Source: Guyanagaster necrorhizus
Taxonomy: Eukaryota > Basidiomycota > Agaricomycetes > Agaricales > Physalacriaceae
Direction: 5' to 3'
Length of the DNA: 64,000 nt
NCBI RefSeq assembly: GCF_019112545.1
Contig: NW_025064880.1
Coordinates: forward strand, 2,354,054-2,418,053
Shown: positions 47,415 to 56,772 of the stretch, piece after piece
How the letters are laid out: each line of letters begins with the position of its first letter
Position numbering within the stretch: the first letter of the stretch is position 1
Notes under the pieces: generated by a model
What the model was told of the DNA's origin: nothing
Databases searched by the model: none
What the model saw: only the letters and a program-made list of their open reading frames with translations
Made by a program: the position numbers and the translations under genes

Positions 47415-48848
47415 ATGGCTTCCCTCGGTATTACAACTATACCCCACGAATTATTAGGAGAGGTTTTCGTTCGCTGCTCATACTATTCTGCTGATGCACC
47501 CACCATTCTGTCTACGGTGTGCCAACGATTTCGTGTCGTAGCGTTGAATACCCCCCGTGCTTGGCGCAGTCTGCGACTTTCTGTATGTCGAGAAAAGGAA
47601 CGTGAGGCTATTCGCAAGGCAGCCCTCTGGTTCTCCCTCTCTGGCGTCTGCTGCCTCGACCTGTATGTCGACATCGAAGGGCAGACGACCAAAATACCCG
47701 AGACTCACCCATTCCTCATTGCATTTCTCCAGCGTCACACCACCCGCATTTCTTCTCTGAACGTCCGTTCAGAAACAGAGAAGGCAGCGCATTCTTTCTT
47801 AGACGCGTTGTACTTCCCCCTTCCATTCTCTCCTTCCCCAACCCAGCTACCGCTAAAAACATTAAGGCTTCGCGTGGCGTCCGATACTCCGGGTCTTCCT
47901 GCAACTTCGGCCGCTACGTCCGTATTCCATTCCTTCACTCACATCCCGCATCTGAAATCTCTACAATTGACCAATCACAAACTACCCTCGCTTTTCACTC
48001 CGGATTTTCATAATCTCCAGACCCTGACTATTGCCCGCCCACTCCGAGCCCCTCCAATATCCGTTCAGCAGCTTTTGCAGATCGTACATGCCGCGCCTTT
48101 TCTCGTGAACCTAGAGATTGCGTCACGCGTGGTACATGCGGAAACTCACCAGCCCCTGTTTGATGAGCTGTACCTCCCTTACTTGAAGAGCCTCTCGTTG
48201 AGGACAAACGAGGTCCCCTCGCTCATTGAGGTCCTCGTTGCTCCGGTATTGGAGGAACTTCATATCAACGATTTGGACGGAAAGCGACATGGGGCGTCTG
48301 CCGAGTTAACGCAGTCACTACAGACTGTCAGCCGCAAACTCATGTCCAGAGGGGTGTTGGATTGGTGTGTCAAGCGTATGTACATCACGGGGCTTTCGCT
48401 TCACCGTGATGATCCAGGTGCTCAGACGTGGGAATGGTGCTTGGGACGGGCGAGGGCATTGGAAGAGCTTTCCGTTTCCAGTAACGACGAGGATTTCGAA
48501 GTGTTGGTCAACTTTCTTGTTGGGGGATGTGCGGGAAGCTGCGTATGCCCCTTGCTCAGGATGATCCACGTCAATGGACTCGAGTCTTTCGATGGGATGG
48601 AACGATTGAAAAGAGAGAGGCCCAGTATTGAGGTAATTATGGATTTGGAAACGCGTGGCGTTACTTCGCGGAGCTCGTCGCGTGACCGTCGACCAGGCCA
48701 TCTGTCGAGGTATGGCAGTGGCAGTGGATTCGGATTCGGATTCGGGTCACAATTTGCTATTCAGCGCAGTGGCTCGAAAATTCCCGTCACCGGGAGCGAT
48801 GAAAAACACAGACAGCTGGTTCTTGCTGTCGATTGTGAAGATTGGTAG
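47415..48848 (+). CDS. F-box protein
   Basis: Single-exon gene, 477 aa. I chose the Met of MASLGITTIPHELL because the F-box starts right after it. The F-box (about residues 6-50) reads IPHELLGEVFVRCSY...LSTVCQRFRVVALNTPRAWRSLRL, the common Agaricomycete form (I/L-P-x-E-L-L...V-C-x-x-F/W-R...A-L-x-T-P-x-L-W). The rest shows irregular leucine-rich stretches (LKTLRLRV, LKSLQLTNH, LQTLTIA, LKSLSLRTNEVPSL, LEELHINDL) consistent with a divergent LRR-like substrate-binding region, then a Ser/Arg-rich tail with a Gly-Phe/Ser-Gly low-complexity patch (about 430-445). F-box proteins join SCF ubiquitin ligases through Skp1; the substrate is unknown. These families are large and fast-evolving in mushrooms. 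Confidence 0.87.
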   Translation: MASLGITTIPHELLGEVFVRCSYYSADAPTILSTVCQRFRVVALNTPRAWRSLRLSVCREKEREAIRKAALWFSLSGVCCLDLYVDIEGQTTKIPETHPFLIAFLQRHTTRISSLNVRSETEKAAHSFLDALYFPLPFSPSPTQLPLKTLRLRVASDTPGLPATSAATSVFHSFTHIPHLKSLQLTNHKLPSLFTPDFHNLQTLTIARPLRAPPISVQQLLQIVHAAPFLVNLEIASRVVHAETHQPLFDELYLPYLKSLSLRTNEVPSLIEVLVAPVLEELHINDLDGKRHGASAELTQSLQTVSRKLMSRGVLDWCVKRMYITGLSLHRDDPGAQTWEWCLGRARALEELSVSSNDEDFEVLVNFLVGGCAGSCVCPLLRMIHVNGLESFDGMERLKRERPSIEVIMDLETRGVTSRSSSRDRRPGHLSRYGSGSGFGFGFGSQFAIQRSGSKIPVTGSDEKHRQLVLAVDCEDW

Positions 48849-49072
48849 TTTCTATTCTTGACTAGACCGTTGTCCTTGGTTCTTTTTTGTTGTCTTGTCC
48901 AACTATTTGGATATACGGTACAACTACACTTTTTGTATCGCTAGGGATCTAACATATGTTGATGATTACGAAAATGTAAGATAAAGAATATATCTAATAC
49001 TGATGCATTCCCGACAGCGTGTCGTCCATTAATAGAATCATGTAAGCACTTCCATCTATCAGAATCCAGCAA
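48849..49072. other. Convergent 3' spacer
   Basis: Lies between the ends of the F-box gene and the first Zn2Cys6 gene; no other feature seen. Confidence 0.4.
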
Positions 49073-51121
49073 TCACAACGCAGCGAACGCTTCCTGTATT
49101 TGCTTCACCTGATACTCTATATCACGGTCATTTCAAGGTTAGCGTGGAATACATCCCATCCCAACTTCGACTTACTTAGGAGAATGCAGCCCTCTGCCAA
49201 GAGGATCATATCCTGAAATCCAGCATTAAAGACACCGAGAAGCTCCGTTTCCCTGTCATTCGCAGGACCATGGGAAGAGCGCGATGCCCTCAACGCAACC
49301 AGTTCCTCAAGTAGGACTTGACTCGCAGATACCCAGACCGTCTGACACAACAGAATAAGTGGCCTGATCGATAGAAAATCTACGACGGAATGTCGGACTT
49401 ACCCCAATAATCGGATTGATGGGCGAACCACGCGGTACGGTACCGGTCATTCGAAATACAGCTTGAGCGGCCATGAGAACCTTATCCTTGGACTGGGTAT
49501 CAACCTTCGCGAAAAGACCATACAACTGCATGATAGCGGCGTAGGTCAAATTATCGGCGACAAAGAGAGTCCTCCGTTTGACAGACTTCGGGTTGGTCGC
49601 GGCGTTTGGCGATGGAAGGGCATTTCGCAGATTCTCGAGTAGGCCGTCCAGGGTCCCAAAAGACGCATAAAAGTCAATCGACTCTTGTTGGGCCATGTCT
49701 ACATTGATGTTAGGATTATCGTTTAGAATAGGGAGCCGCCCACATACCAGGTTTCCAATTACTTACCAAGTCGGTTGCGCGCTCCCATAGGAGGGATGCT
49801 TTCGCATAAAGTGCCTTTGTCGACATTTCATTACCGCCTGACGTAGGCGCACCTGTGAGGTATTTCTGAATGGTACAACTGCACACCATACCAGAAGGAA
49901 ACCCTCCCTAAAGATATTACGCATCAGAAAAGAGGCATATCACTGGAGGTAAGTCAAACACACATGTTCATAATCTTGAACTTCAAGAGGCCACGGGGTG
50001 TCGAGTTGATGGGCCTCTCCGACGATATCAGAAGGGGACGCATAGTTGGGAGCAGATGCTAAAGCGACTGCCCAACATTTATCCAGGATCAGAACCGTCC
50101 AGCAAGCGTCCACGCGTTCCCCTTCCTCGATGGCATCGTGCGGCGGGGGGAGAACCGACGTCGCCAGACCCGTCGAGGTATTCCGGTCGGATCGTATTTT
50201 GTTCAGCCCAGTACTGAGGCCTAGGGAAACAGCTGTTGTGATATGGTACTTCCCTTCTAAGAAACGTCCGGATGCTACGAAGTAACACGCCAGTAGAACC
50301 TCTGCCTGCATGGTTTGCACGAATTTCTGAGGGTGATAATTATTTGATAGTGCACCGGATACGTCGGCCAGCGCTCGTTGAAGGAACGTCTTCTCATGGA
50401 CGGTCAAAGACGGCGTATGCGATAGAAAAATTCCTAGTAGGTAGACAGTCCTCATGAGTGCTGGTAATGGCCTGGAGTAGTATGCTGAAGGGTCAAGGGC
50501 TGCTGATCGGAAGCGCGAAATGTTAAGAAAGAATCCGTATTCTGAAGCGCTATCAAGAACTTTATCGATCCTATAGATCGTGAATATTGTATTCAGACTT
50601 TTTATAAGTATAAAGGGGGTAAATGAACGAACAAGAGTGTTTTGACTTCCAGAGGAGGGTCTGGTAGTGTCCACCAGCCATAACCTAACGAAGGAAGTGC
50701 AGTACTTGGAGGTACACCTGTATATTAGCCCAACTTCAGGATGAAGGAAACAATAAGCATACTGGGATTCGAAGAGGAACCAGCAGTTGAGTAAGGGTTA
50801 CTCAAAACGACAGGCAGGACCAGCTCCTGGGGGGTTTCAAGCTCACGGATTCGAGCCTCAACTCGACTTATGTTTTCCTCGAGGATCTCCATCCTGGTAC
50901 GACCCTGGCTGTTTTTATACTGACAGTCTTCGGATCGGTTTCCTCGCCTGCATTGTCCACAAATTGGGCGAGCACCATCGCATCGCTGCAAAGAAGTTAC
51001 TTAAAAACTAGGTACGACACTGGTGAATGATATGAAGGCCAACCACTTTTCGTCGACGGCAATGAATACATGCATGGCCCCAGTGAAGAGAGGAGTTGCG
51101 AATGGAGGAAGGAGAAGACAT
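49073..51121 (-). CDS. Zn2Cys6 transcription factor, paralog 1
   Basis: Eight-exon model of 552 aa: 51044-51121, 50763-50985, 50633-50717, 49964-50570, 49748-49907, 49403-49698, 49176-49341, 49073-49116. The binuclear zinc cluster at residues 18-45, split by the first intron, reads C-x2-C-RRRKVR-CDGARPICGQC...C. Then come a basic linker and short coiled coil (RMEILEENISRVEARIREL, about 55-75) for dimerisation. The middle region from about 130 has the fungal transcription-factor homology features (FFLNISRF, RTVYLLG, EGKYHITTAVSLGLS, EEGERVDACWTVLILDKCWAVAL). Expected nuclear DNA-binding regulator; targets unknown. Exon number and phases match paralog 2. A TATAAAT box lies 40 bp upstream. Confidence 0.88.
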
Positions 51122-51160
51122 CGAGTGTTAGGCAGCAATGCATACCTAGGGTGCCTTCTC

Positions 51161-51167
51161 ATTTATA
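51161..51167 (-). promoter_or_regulatory. TATA box of Zn2Cys6 paralog 1
   Basis: TATAAAT on the minus strand, about 40 bp before the start codon. Confidence 0.45.
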
Positions 51168-52022
51168 CCCGTGTAGGAGGGTGCCATGCACTGCCTAAGT
51201 GAACACGTACTCAGGATACAAGGCATAATATGCGAGTACGGAGTATTAGCGAATTTCCCCTCGAAGGCAAATTTTGTCAGTGAGCTTCACTCTTCCCGCT
51301 GTGGCTGTGTGAATGACCGAAGGCCGAGTCTGTGATTTCTCGTCATCCGGGAGAACGATAAGGATCTAGAAAACTTGTAGAGCTGGGAACGTCTGAGGAG
51401 GAAGCCAGGCTGCAATGTACTCGCGCATATACTAACTATCACTTCTAGCAGGATAAAAACTTTCTGTACAGTTGAGACTTAAAAAAAGCATTGAGTGCAC
51501 ATGGATGATTGCAGCTTTACAAAGATCAATGAAATATTATGCGCCGCATTATGGTTGACGTCTACGCACTTTGATAATTCGACTTGAATGAATTCCAGGC
51601 TAAAGGGAGTTCGCTGCAAATCGTAGAGTGCTGTGAATCTTGAGCAATGTGCACTAGCGCACTTGGGGATTGCACATCAGCACATCCCCAAAGCAGACTG
51701 AACATTCGCGGGATGAGACACTTAGAAAATTGCTCATTACTAGTCTGTGTCGGCTTTTCTGTCCATTGGCAAGCAGAATCCATTGTGGAATCGGAAAGCG
51801 TGGGGAATATCCGAGTCGGCTATGAATAGCCGGTAGCCCGGAGACGGAAAGTTAGGCCGAAAAGTCTACTCCGTCTCGAACGACGCACAAGAATTTGGCA
51901 GGTCCGATACCGCGACCGATCGGTGTCATGGTCAATAATGATTAGACTTGGTAGTGCAGCAGGGGGTGCTGTCCGTACTGCAGCGTAGCTGTGGTGCACC
52001 ACTTCGACACTCCCATAATGAC
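51168..52022. other. Spacer upstream of Zn2Cys6 paralog 1
   Basis: No gene seen; the 73-codon minus ORF at 51562-51783 has no motif. Confidence 0.4.
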
Positions 52023-52236
52023 AGGAATATTAGAATCGAGAATCTGGCCACGTATACATATGAAAAAATGCAGATGGGCACATGGAAAAAGTTATCATAC
52101 TCAAGAGACTGCAACTTCGGCCTAAGGGAATCATATCCCTCAAGCCGCTCTCGAAAATATTGAGGATACCCATTTTCTCTTCAGTCGGCAGTGCATTTGC
52201 CAATCTTGACAAACGGTAGGCTTTCAAGGCTGCTAG
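52023..52236 (-). pseudogene. Orphan 3' fragment of a third Zn2Cys6 gene copy
   Basis: Nearly the same sequence as the 3' end of paralog 2 and its downstream flank (54545-54887). It encodes KAYRLSRLANALPTEEK...FESGLRDMIPLG, matching exon 7 of the intact genes. About 140 bp that contain exon 8 in paralog 2 are missing. Similarity stops abruptly at 52236, inside exon 7. Confidence 0.85.
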
Positions 52237-52701
52237 GTGACGGTTGGTGGCACAAGCCGGGTTGCGTCATCCCCTTCCCATTGCTGCGGGAAGTACGCAA
52301 CCTCTTTTGCCTTATTTGTACTGCAGCCCCTTATCGTTAACGTCCATTACCTGAGGCTTGTCCCGGATACCACTGCTCGAAAATGGTAGGTAGTCATAAT
52401 GGCTACAACTGAACGAAATGCAACTACCTATTTGACCTTCTGAAAAATTTAAAGAGAATTCGGTACGTACACACTGTGCTGATTAAAAACAATGAAAAGT
52501 CAAAACTCAAGAGCATCTGACAGGAGAAAAAATACACGAAGTAAATACTTCTTGACATAGGACTGCGTACTGAATAGACCAGGCAGGTATTTAGTAAAGA
52601 CATGAATCATATAGACGAAGGCATACGAAAAATGAAAATGGCAGGACAGCACGAGGGCTGAAAAAATAGTTAGTACGTTCGCCAGGTGGCCCCAGAATCA
52701 T
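52237..52701. other. Spacer
   Basis: No feature seen between the orphan fragment and the zinc-finger gene. Confidence 0.4.
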
Positions 52702-53727
52702 TCAATACTTGAGGTTCGAAAGTGCCACCTTACGATGTGCGTCCGATTCAAACGCAGATAGCGTAGGAACGCTCCGAAACATACTTAGAGTTCGGTGTCG
52801 GTCGCTAGCGAGATGTATTTCCTTCCTCTTCTTATGTATCGTCTGACCACAGACATTGCACATCCAAAGCACCTCTCCTACCATCGCTTTCCCGGCGCTG
52901 TGCCGAAGGACATCCAACTCGAGATCTCGATGGTTTCTACTGAAGAGATGGCTCTCTCTCTGCTCGGCCCTCACCGTCTGGTCGCAAATATCACACCTCC
53001 ATCGAGGCTCCCATCGCCAATCTGGCTTAATATACTCAGCCAGCACTTTTTGTCTGTGTCCTTGACTAAACAAATGGTTGTCCTTCCTATTCGCGAGCAT
53101 CGTTTGGTCACAGAAGTCGCACATCCATTGTGCGACACCAACTGTGGAAGAGGACGATTCGCCTCTAGGCCCAGCGGGGCGCTGCATGGACTTTAATAGT
53201 TCTCGATGGCGCGTGCTGTGCCGATGGGTTTCCTTCCTAACATACACCATCTCCTTGCAAACATTACACATCCAGCTGATCCCTCCTGGCGGAGGCACCC
53301 TGCTCTGCTGACTTTGACGAGCAGCCAAGTCTTGGTGGGGTTGACCAGAGAGATGGGCGTCCTTGTCTTTAACATCCGTCACGCAGCCACAAACATCGCA
53401 CTTCCATTGTGGGGGAGGCGGTTTGGAGTGGCGATTCTGCTGAGCAGCTACGCGCTTACGATGACTCTTCCCGGAGAGGTGGCTTTCTTTTTCCCTACTA
53501 TTCATCATCTTGTCGCAGATGTCGCATTTCCAACGAGACGCTCTTTCCGTCGATGTCCCCGCATGCTGACTTCCTCCAGCAGCTGTAAGGTCTCGATGGG
53601 CTTTACCAGAGAGATGGCTCTCCCTGTTCTGGACATTCATGGTGCGATTGCAGACGTCGCATCTCCATTGACCAGCCGTTTGACGGCCCGCGCCTCTACT
53701 GCAATTCCTGGGGTTACAAACGCCCAT
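52702..53727 (-). CDS. Protein with seven tandem C2H2 (U1-like) zinc fingers
   Basis: Single open frame of 341 aa starting MGVCNPRNC. Seven regularly spaced fingers of the form W-(R/K/M)-C-(D/N)-(V/I/F)-C-x11-12-H-x4-5-H: starting WRCDVCNRT, WKCDICDKM, WKCDVCGCV, WMCNVCKEM, WMCDFCDQT, WRCDICDQT and WMCNVCGQT, each ending around HLSGKxHR or HLFSRxHR. The long gap between Cys and His pairs and the SHLSGKxH string are typical of U1-like/matrin fingers that bind double-stranded RNA or RNA-protein complexes, not of classic DNA-reading fingers. Linkers are polar and variable. No nuclear signal or other domain. Fungal proteins with such arrays exist but their role is unknown to me. The gene lies between the two Zn2Cys6 paralogs. 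Confidence 0.8.
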   Translation of the reverse strand: MGVCNPRNCSRGAGRQTAGQWRCDVCNRTMNVQNRESHLSGKAHRDLTAAGGSQHAGTSTERASRWKCDICDKMMNSREKESHLSGKSHRKRVAAQQNRHSKPPPPQWKCDVCGCVTDVKDKDAHLSGQPHQDLAARQSQQSRVPPPGGISWMCNVCKEMVYVRKETHRHSTRHRELLKSMQRPAGPRGESSSSTVGVAQWMCDFCDQTMLANRKDNHLFSQGHRQKVLAEYIKPDWRWEPRWRCDICDQTVRAEQRESHLFSRNHRDLELDVLRHSAGKAMVGEVLWMCNVCGQTIHKKRKEIHLASDRHRTLSMFRSVPTLSAFESDAHRKVALSNLKY

Positions 53728-54209
53728 TTGAATGTTTCAATACTCGCACCTCTTTTGTTCCTCACTCATGTTTATCTCCTGATGAAAGACTATGAGCATC
53801 GTATCGCTCCTATGAAAAATTGAGCAAGGGTGCTTACCTGTTCTCGCTGCCCACGCTGCTCAAGGACCTATCGAATCTTAGAGAAGCCGACACGGTTTGC
53901 GTAATATCATTGCTGGCTCTTGCGTGGGATACATAGACTTGTGGCATAGTCAGGTGGTATCCTAGTCACGGTGGGTCTAGAATGAGCCCTTACCTCGAAA
54001 TAGTGGGGAAGCATTCTTCCATCTTTCCAGCGCCGTAACTCCAGGCTCTGTATTAGGCCGATATTAATAGGGCCGGTCCATAATGGTAAGGCCATGGGGA
54101 TGTACACCCTGAAAATTGAGCCTGCACCCCTAGCTGTATTAGAATTCATTAATTTTCAAGAAGTTCCAATCATTTCATTAGTCACCGGATTAACCATATC
54201 TCCATCAAC
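53728..54209. other. Spacer upstream of the zinc-finger gene
   Basis: No gene recognised; the minus ORF at 53907-54149 has no motif. Confidence 0.4.
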
Positions 54210-54540
54210 AATATAGGTCATCGTACATAGTATCTTCCCAGATATCCGTCGCCCACTCAACCTGCTCGGGCGTCACCATACTATCCCAATCGGGGTCTTT
54301 GACCCCCGCTTTTTCGATGCCTCAAAATCAATGTCGAACTCGGCGCCATATACTTGTTTGACATCACGTATGAGAATACGGCGCTTTCCATTAGGATGGC
54401 GATCGCCCAATCCCGAGTTTTTTCTCTTCATCCCATCTCGCTAAACGTCGATGGGTTTTTCCAGCAATATGGCTCCCTTTATCTTTGGCTGGCATCTTCA
54501 TTTCCATTGGGCCAGAGCCGCTAAATACTGTCTTGCTGTA
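54210..54540 (-). pseudogene. Relic of a second zinc-finger gene
   Basis: Minus-strand pieces: a finger remnant QWK (then a lost base) KMPAKDKGSHIAGKTHRRLA, clearly the H-x5-H half of the fingers in the neighbouring gene, then KRRILIRDVKQVYGAEFDIDFE and, in another frame, DWDSMVTPEQVEWATDIWED as an acidic tail. At least two frame breaks. Confidence 0.6.
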
Positions 54541-54544
54541 TAAA

Positions 54545-54887
54545 TTAGAATCGAAATCTGGCCACGTGTATATATATATTGTATTAAAAAATGCGGACAG
54601 CACTTAAATAAATGAATAGCTTAGATAAATTAATAAATAATCAAGCCTTAATCAGAGCGCTGCATAAGCCTGTTGAATTTGGCTCAACTGATATCCTGAT
54701 CAACGAGATCAGACAGAGATGGGCACATGGAGAAATTATCATACTCAAGAGACAGCAACTTCGGCCTAAGGGCATCATATCCCTCAAGCCGTTCTCGAAA
54801 ACACTGAGGATACCCGTTTCCTCTTCAGTCGGCGGTGCATTTTCCGATCTTGACAAACGGTAGGCTTTCAAGGCTGCTAGTTCTTCC
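54545..54887 (-). repeat. Parent copy of the duplicated 3' segment
   Basis: 3' end and flank of Zn2Cys6 paralog 2 that is repeated, with an internal deletion, at 52023-52236. The shared core includes GGGCACATGG...ATCATACTCAAGAGAC and TTGACAAACGGTAGGCTTTC. Confidence 0.85.
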
Positions 54888-56689
54888 AGGATTACCTGGC
54901 CCGCAGAGACCCAAACCGTCTACAAAACGTTCAGTAGAGTTCACTGTAGCAGAGAGGCGAATCAAACGTACTCCCATTATTGGATTGATAGTTTGCGTGG
55001 CATTGCCAAGACGGATGGCATTAACCATGCGAAAAATGGCTTGAGCTGAGAGGAGAACCTTCGTCTTGGATTCCGCCATATTCTGCGCGAAGACTGCGTG
55101 TAGTTGAATGATAGCAGCGTAGGTTAAGCTATGGATGATAAACAGGGTGCGCATTTTGGGCGGAGTGCGATTAGCCATCTGATTCGGGGGTGGAAGTTTG
55201 ACACGCAAACTCTCGAGTAGAGTATCCAAGGTATTGAACGTTCCATAGAAAGCGGCCGATTCTTGAGAGCTCATGTCTACAGAGAGCAGTTAGATAAGGC
55301 GTTATAGGAGTGGCGAACGAACGCGATTTCCAGGTCCCAACCAAATCGTTGGAGCGCTCCCACAGCAAGGAAGCTTTAACGTAAAGGCTCTTCATCGACA
55401 TCTCATTACCTCTGGAGCTCAATGCACCCCTGAGATAATTGTCCAGCGTGCGCCTGCCCCTCATCCCTGCCGGATAGCCACCCTGAAGACAACGAAATCA
55501 ATGAATCTGCAAAGCAGGGAAGAGCCGACTCACGTTCTCGTAATCTTCGATCTCGAGAGGCCAAGGTGTGTCAACTTGCATCTTAGGATCATCAGAGGGA
55601 CAAATATTGTTCGTTGGAGACGCCAGGGCTACCGCCCAGCACTTATCAAGAATTATCATGCTCCAGCATGCATCAACTCGCTCCCCTTCCTCTATAGGAT
55701 CCTGCGCTGCTGGTAACACTAAATTCTCTCGGGGATCGATTTGATCGGAGCGTATTTTATCAATCTTTGAGCTCACGGCCAGTGAAACACTCGTTGTAAC
55801 GTGGTACTTCCCCTCCAGGAACCTGCCTGAGGAGAAAAAATAATACGCCAACAGATATTCCGTCTGTATTGTGTGTATTATTTTGTGCGGATGGTTACCC
55901 GCGAGGGAACCGGAGACCTGTGATAATGCACGAGCCAAGAGTGTTCTCTCGATCTCTGTCGATGTCGACGAGCCTGAGAGTTTAGTCCCCCAAAGATAAA
56001 CAGTCGTCAGTAACGCGGGTAAAGGACGGGAACGATGTCCTATAGGTGACGACAGAAGAGCAGAAGCTCGGAAACGTGCCGGATGAAGGAAAAACCCGAA
56101 CTCGGACGCAAAAAATAGAAATTTGTCAACCCTGAGCAAGAAGAATCAGATCACACTGGAAATATCCTACACTTCAAACATACAAAGTCACTTTCAATTC
56201 AGAGGGAGGTTCGGGTAACATCCACCAGTTCTGTCGAGGAGCATTTGGCTGTGGACCCCGAGGACCAAAAGGTGACGGAGCTGTGAACTACTTAGTGAAC
56301 TGCCTTTCACATTATGGCAGTGCTTACTAGAGACGCGAGACGGCCCTGTAGTATTCATTGCAGCTTGTGTGTAAGGCGAGTGTAAGGTAATCGAGGCTTC
56401 GGAGCTTGTGGGGTGCTCTAGTTCTTGAATACGCGCCTGGACGCGACTAATGTTTTCTTCCAATATTTCCATTCGAGAGCGTCCTTGATTGTCCGTATAC
56501 TGGCAGTCATCGGGTCGACGCGCTCGAGTACAGGGACCACATACAGGACGTACTCCGTCGCATCGCTAGACGATAAAGGCAATGAGCGAGCGCCCAAATA
56601 ACACAGTATTCGCTGACCATTTTTCTGCGACGGCAATGAAAACAGGCGCGTCCTCTCTGGAGAGCGTGGCTCTGAGTCGTTGAGCTCAT
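54652..56689 (-). CDS. Zn2Cys6 transcription factor, paralog 2
   Basis: Eight-exon model of 562 aa: 56618-56689, 56328-56565, 56184-56280, 55534-56131, 55323-55482, 54972-55276, 54745-54919, 54652-54695. Exons 5 and 8 have exactly the same length as in paralog 1 (160 and 44 nt) and the intron phases agree throughout. The zinc cluster reads C-F-H-C-RRRKM-R-CDGVRPVCGPC...DDC, followed by RMEILEENISRVQARIQELE as coiled coil and the same middle region (EFGFFLHPARF, EGKYHVTTSVSLAVS, EEGERVDACWSMIILDKCWAVAL). Both genes end in a Q-(I/L)-Q-(Q/E)-A-(Y/F)-A-A-L type helix. A TTTATATAA stretch sits about 75 bp upstream. Intact frame, so likely functional. Confidence 0.88.
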
Positions 56690-56763
56690 TGTAGTTATCA
56701 GTATTGTGGAAAGACGTAGAGGAGAAAAATGATAGTGCAAATATGTCCTTCCAAGCACCAACG

Positions 56764-56772
56764 TTATATAAA
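56764..56772 (-). promoter_or_regulatory. TATA-like box of Zn2Cys6 paralog 2
   Basis: TTATATAA stretch about 75 bp before the start codon at 56689. Confidence 0.4.
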
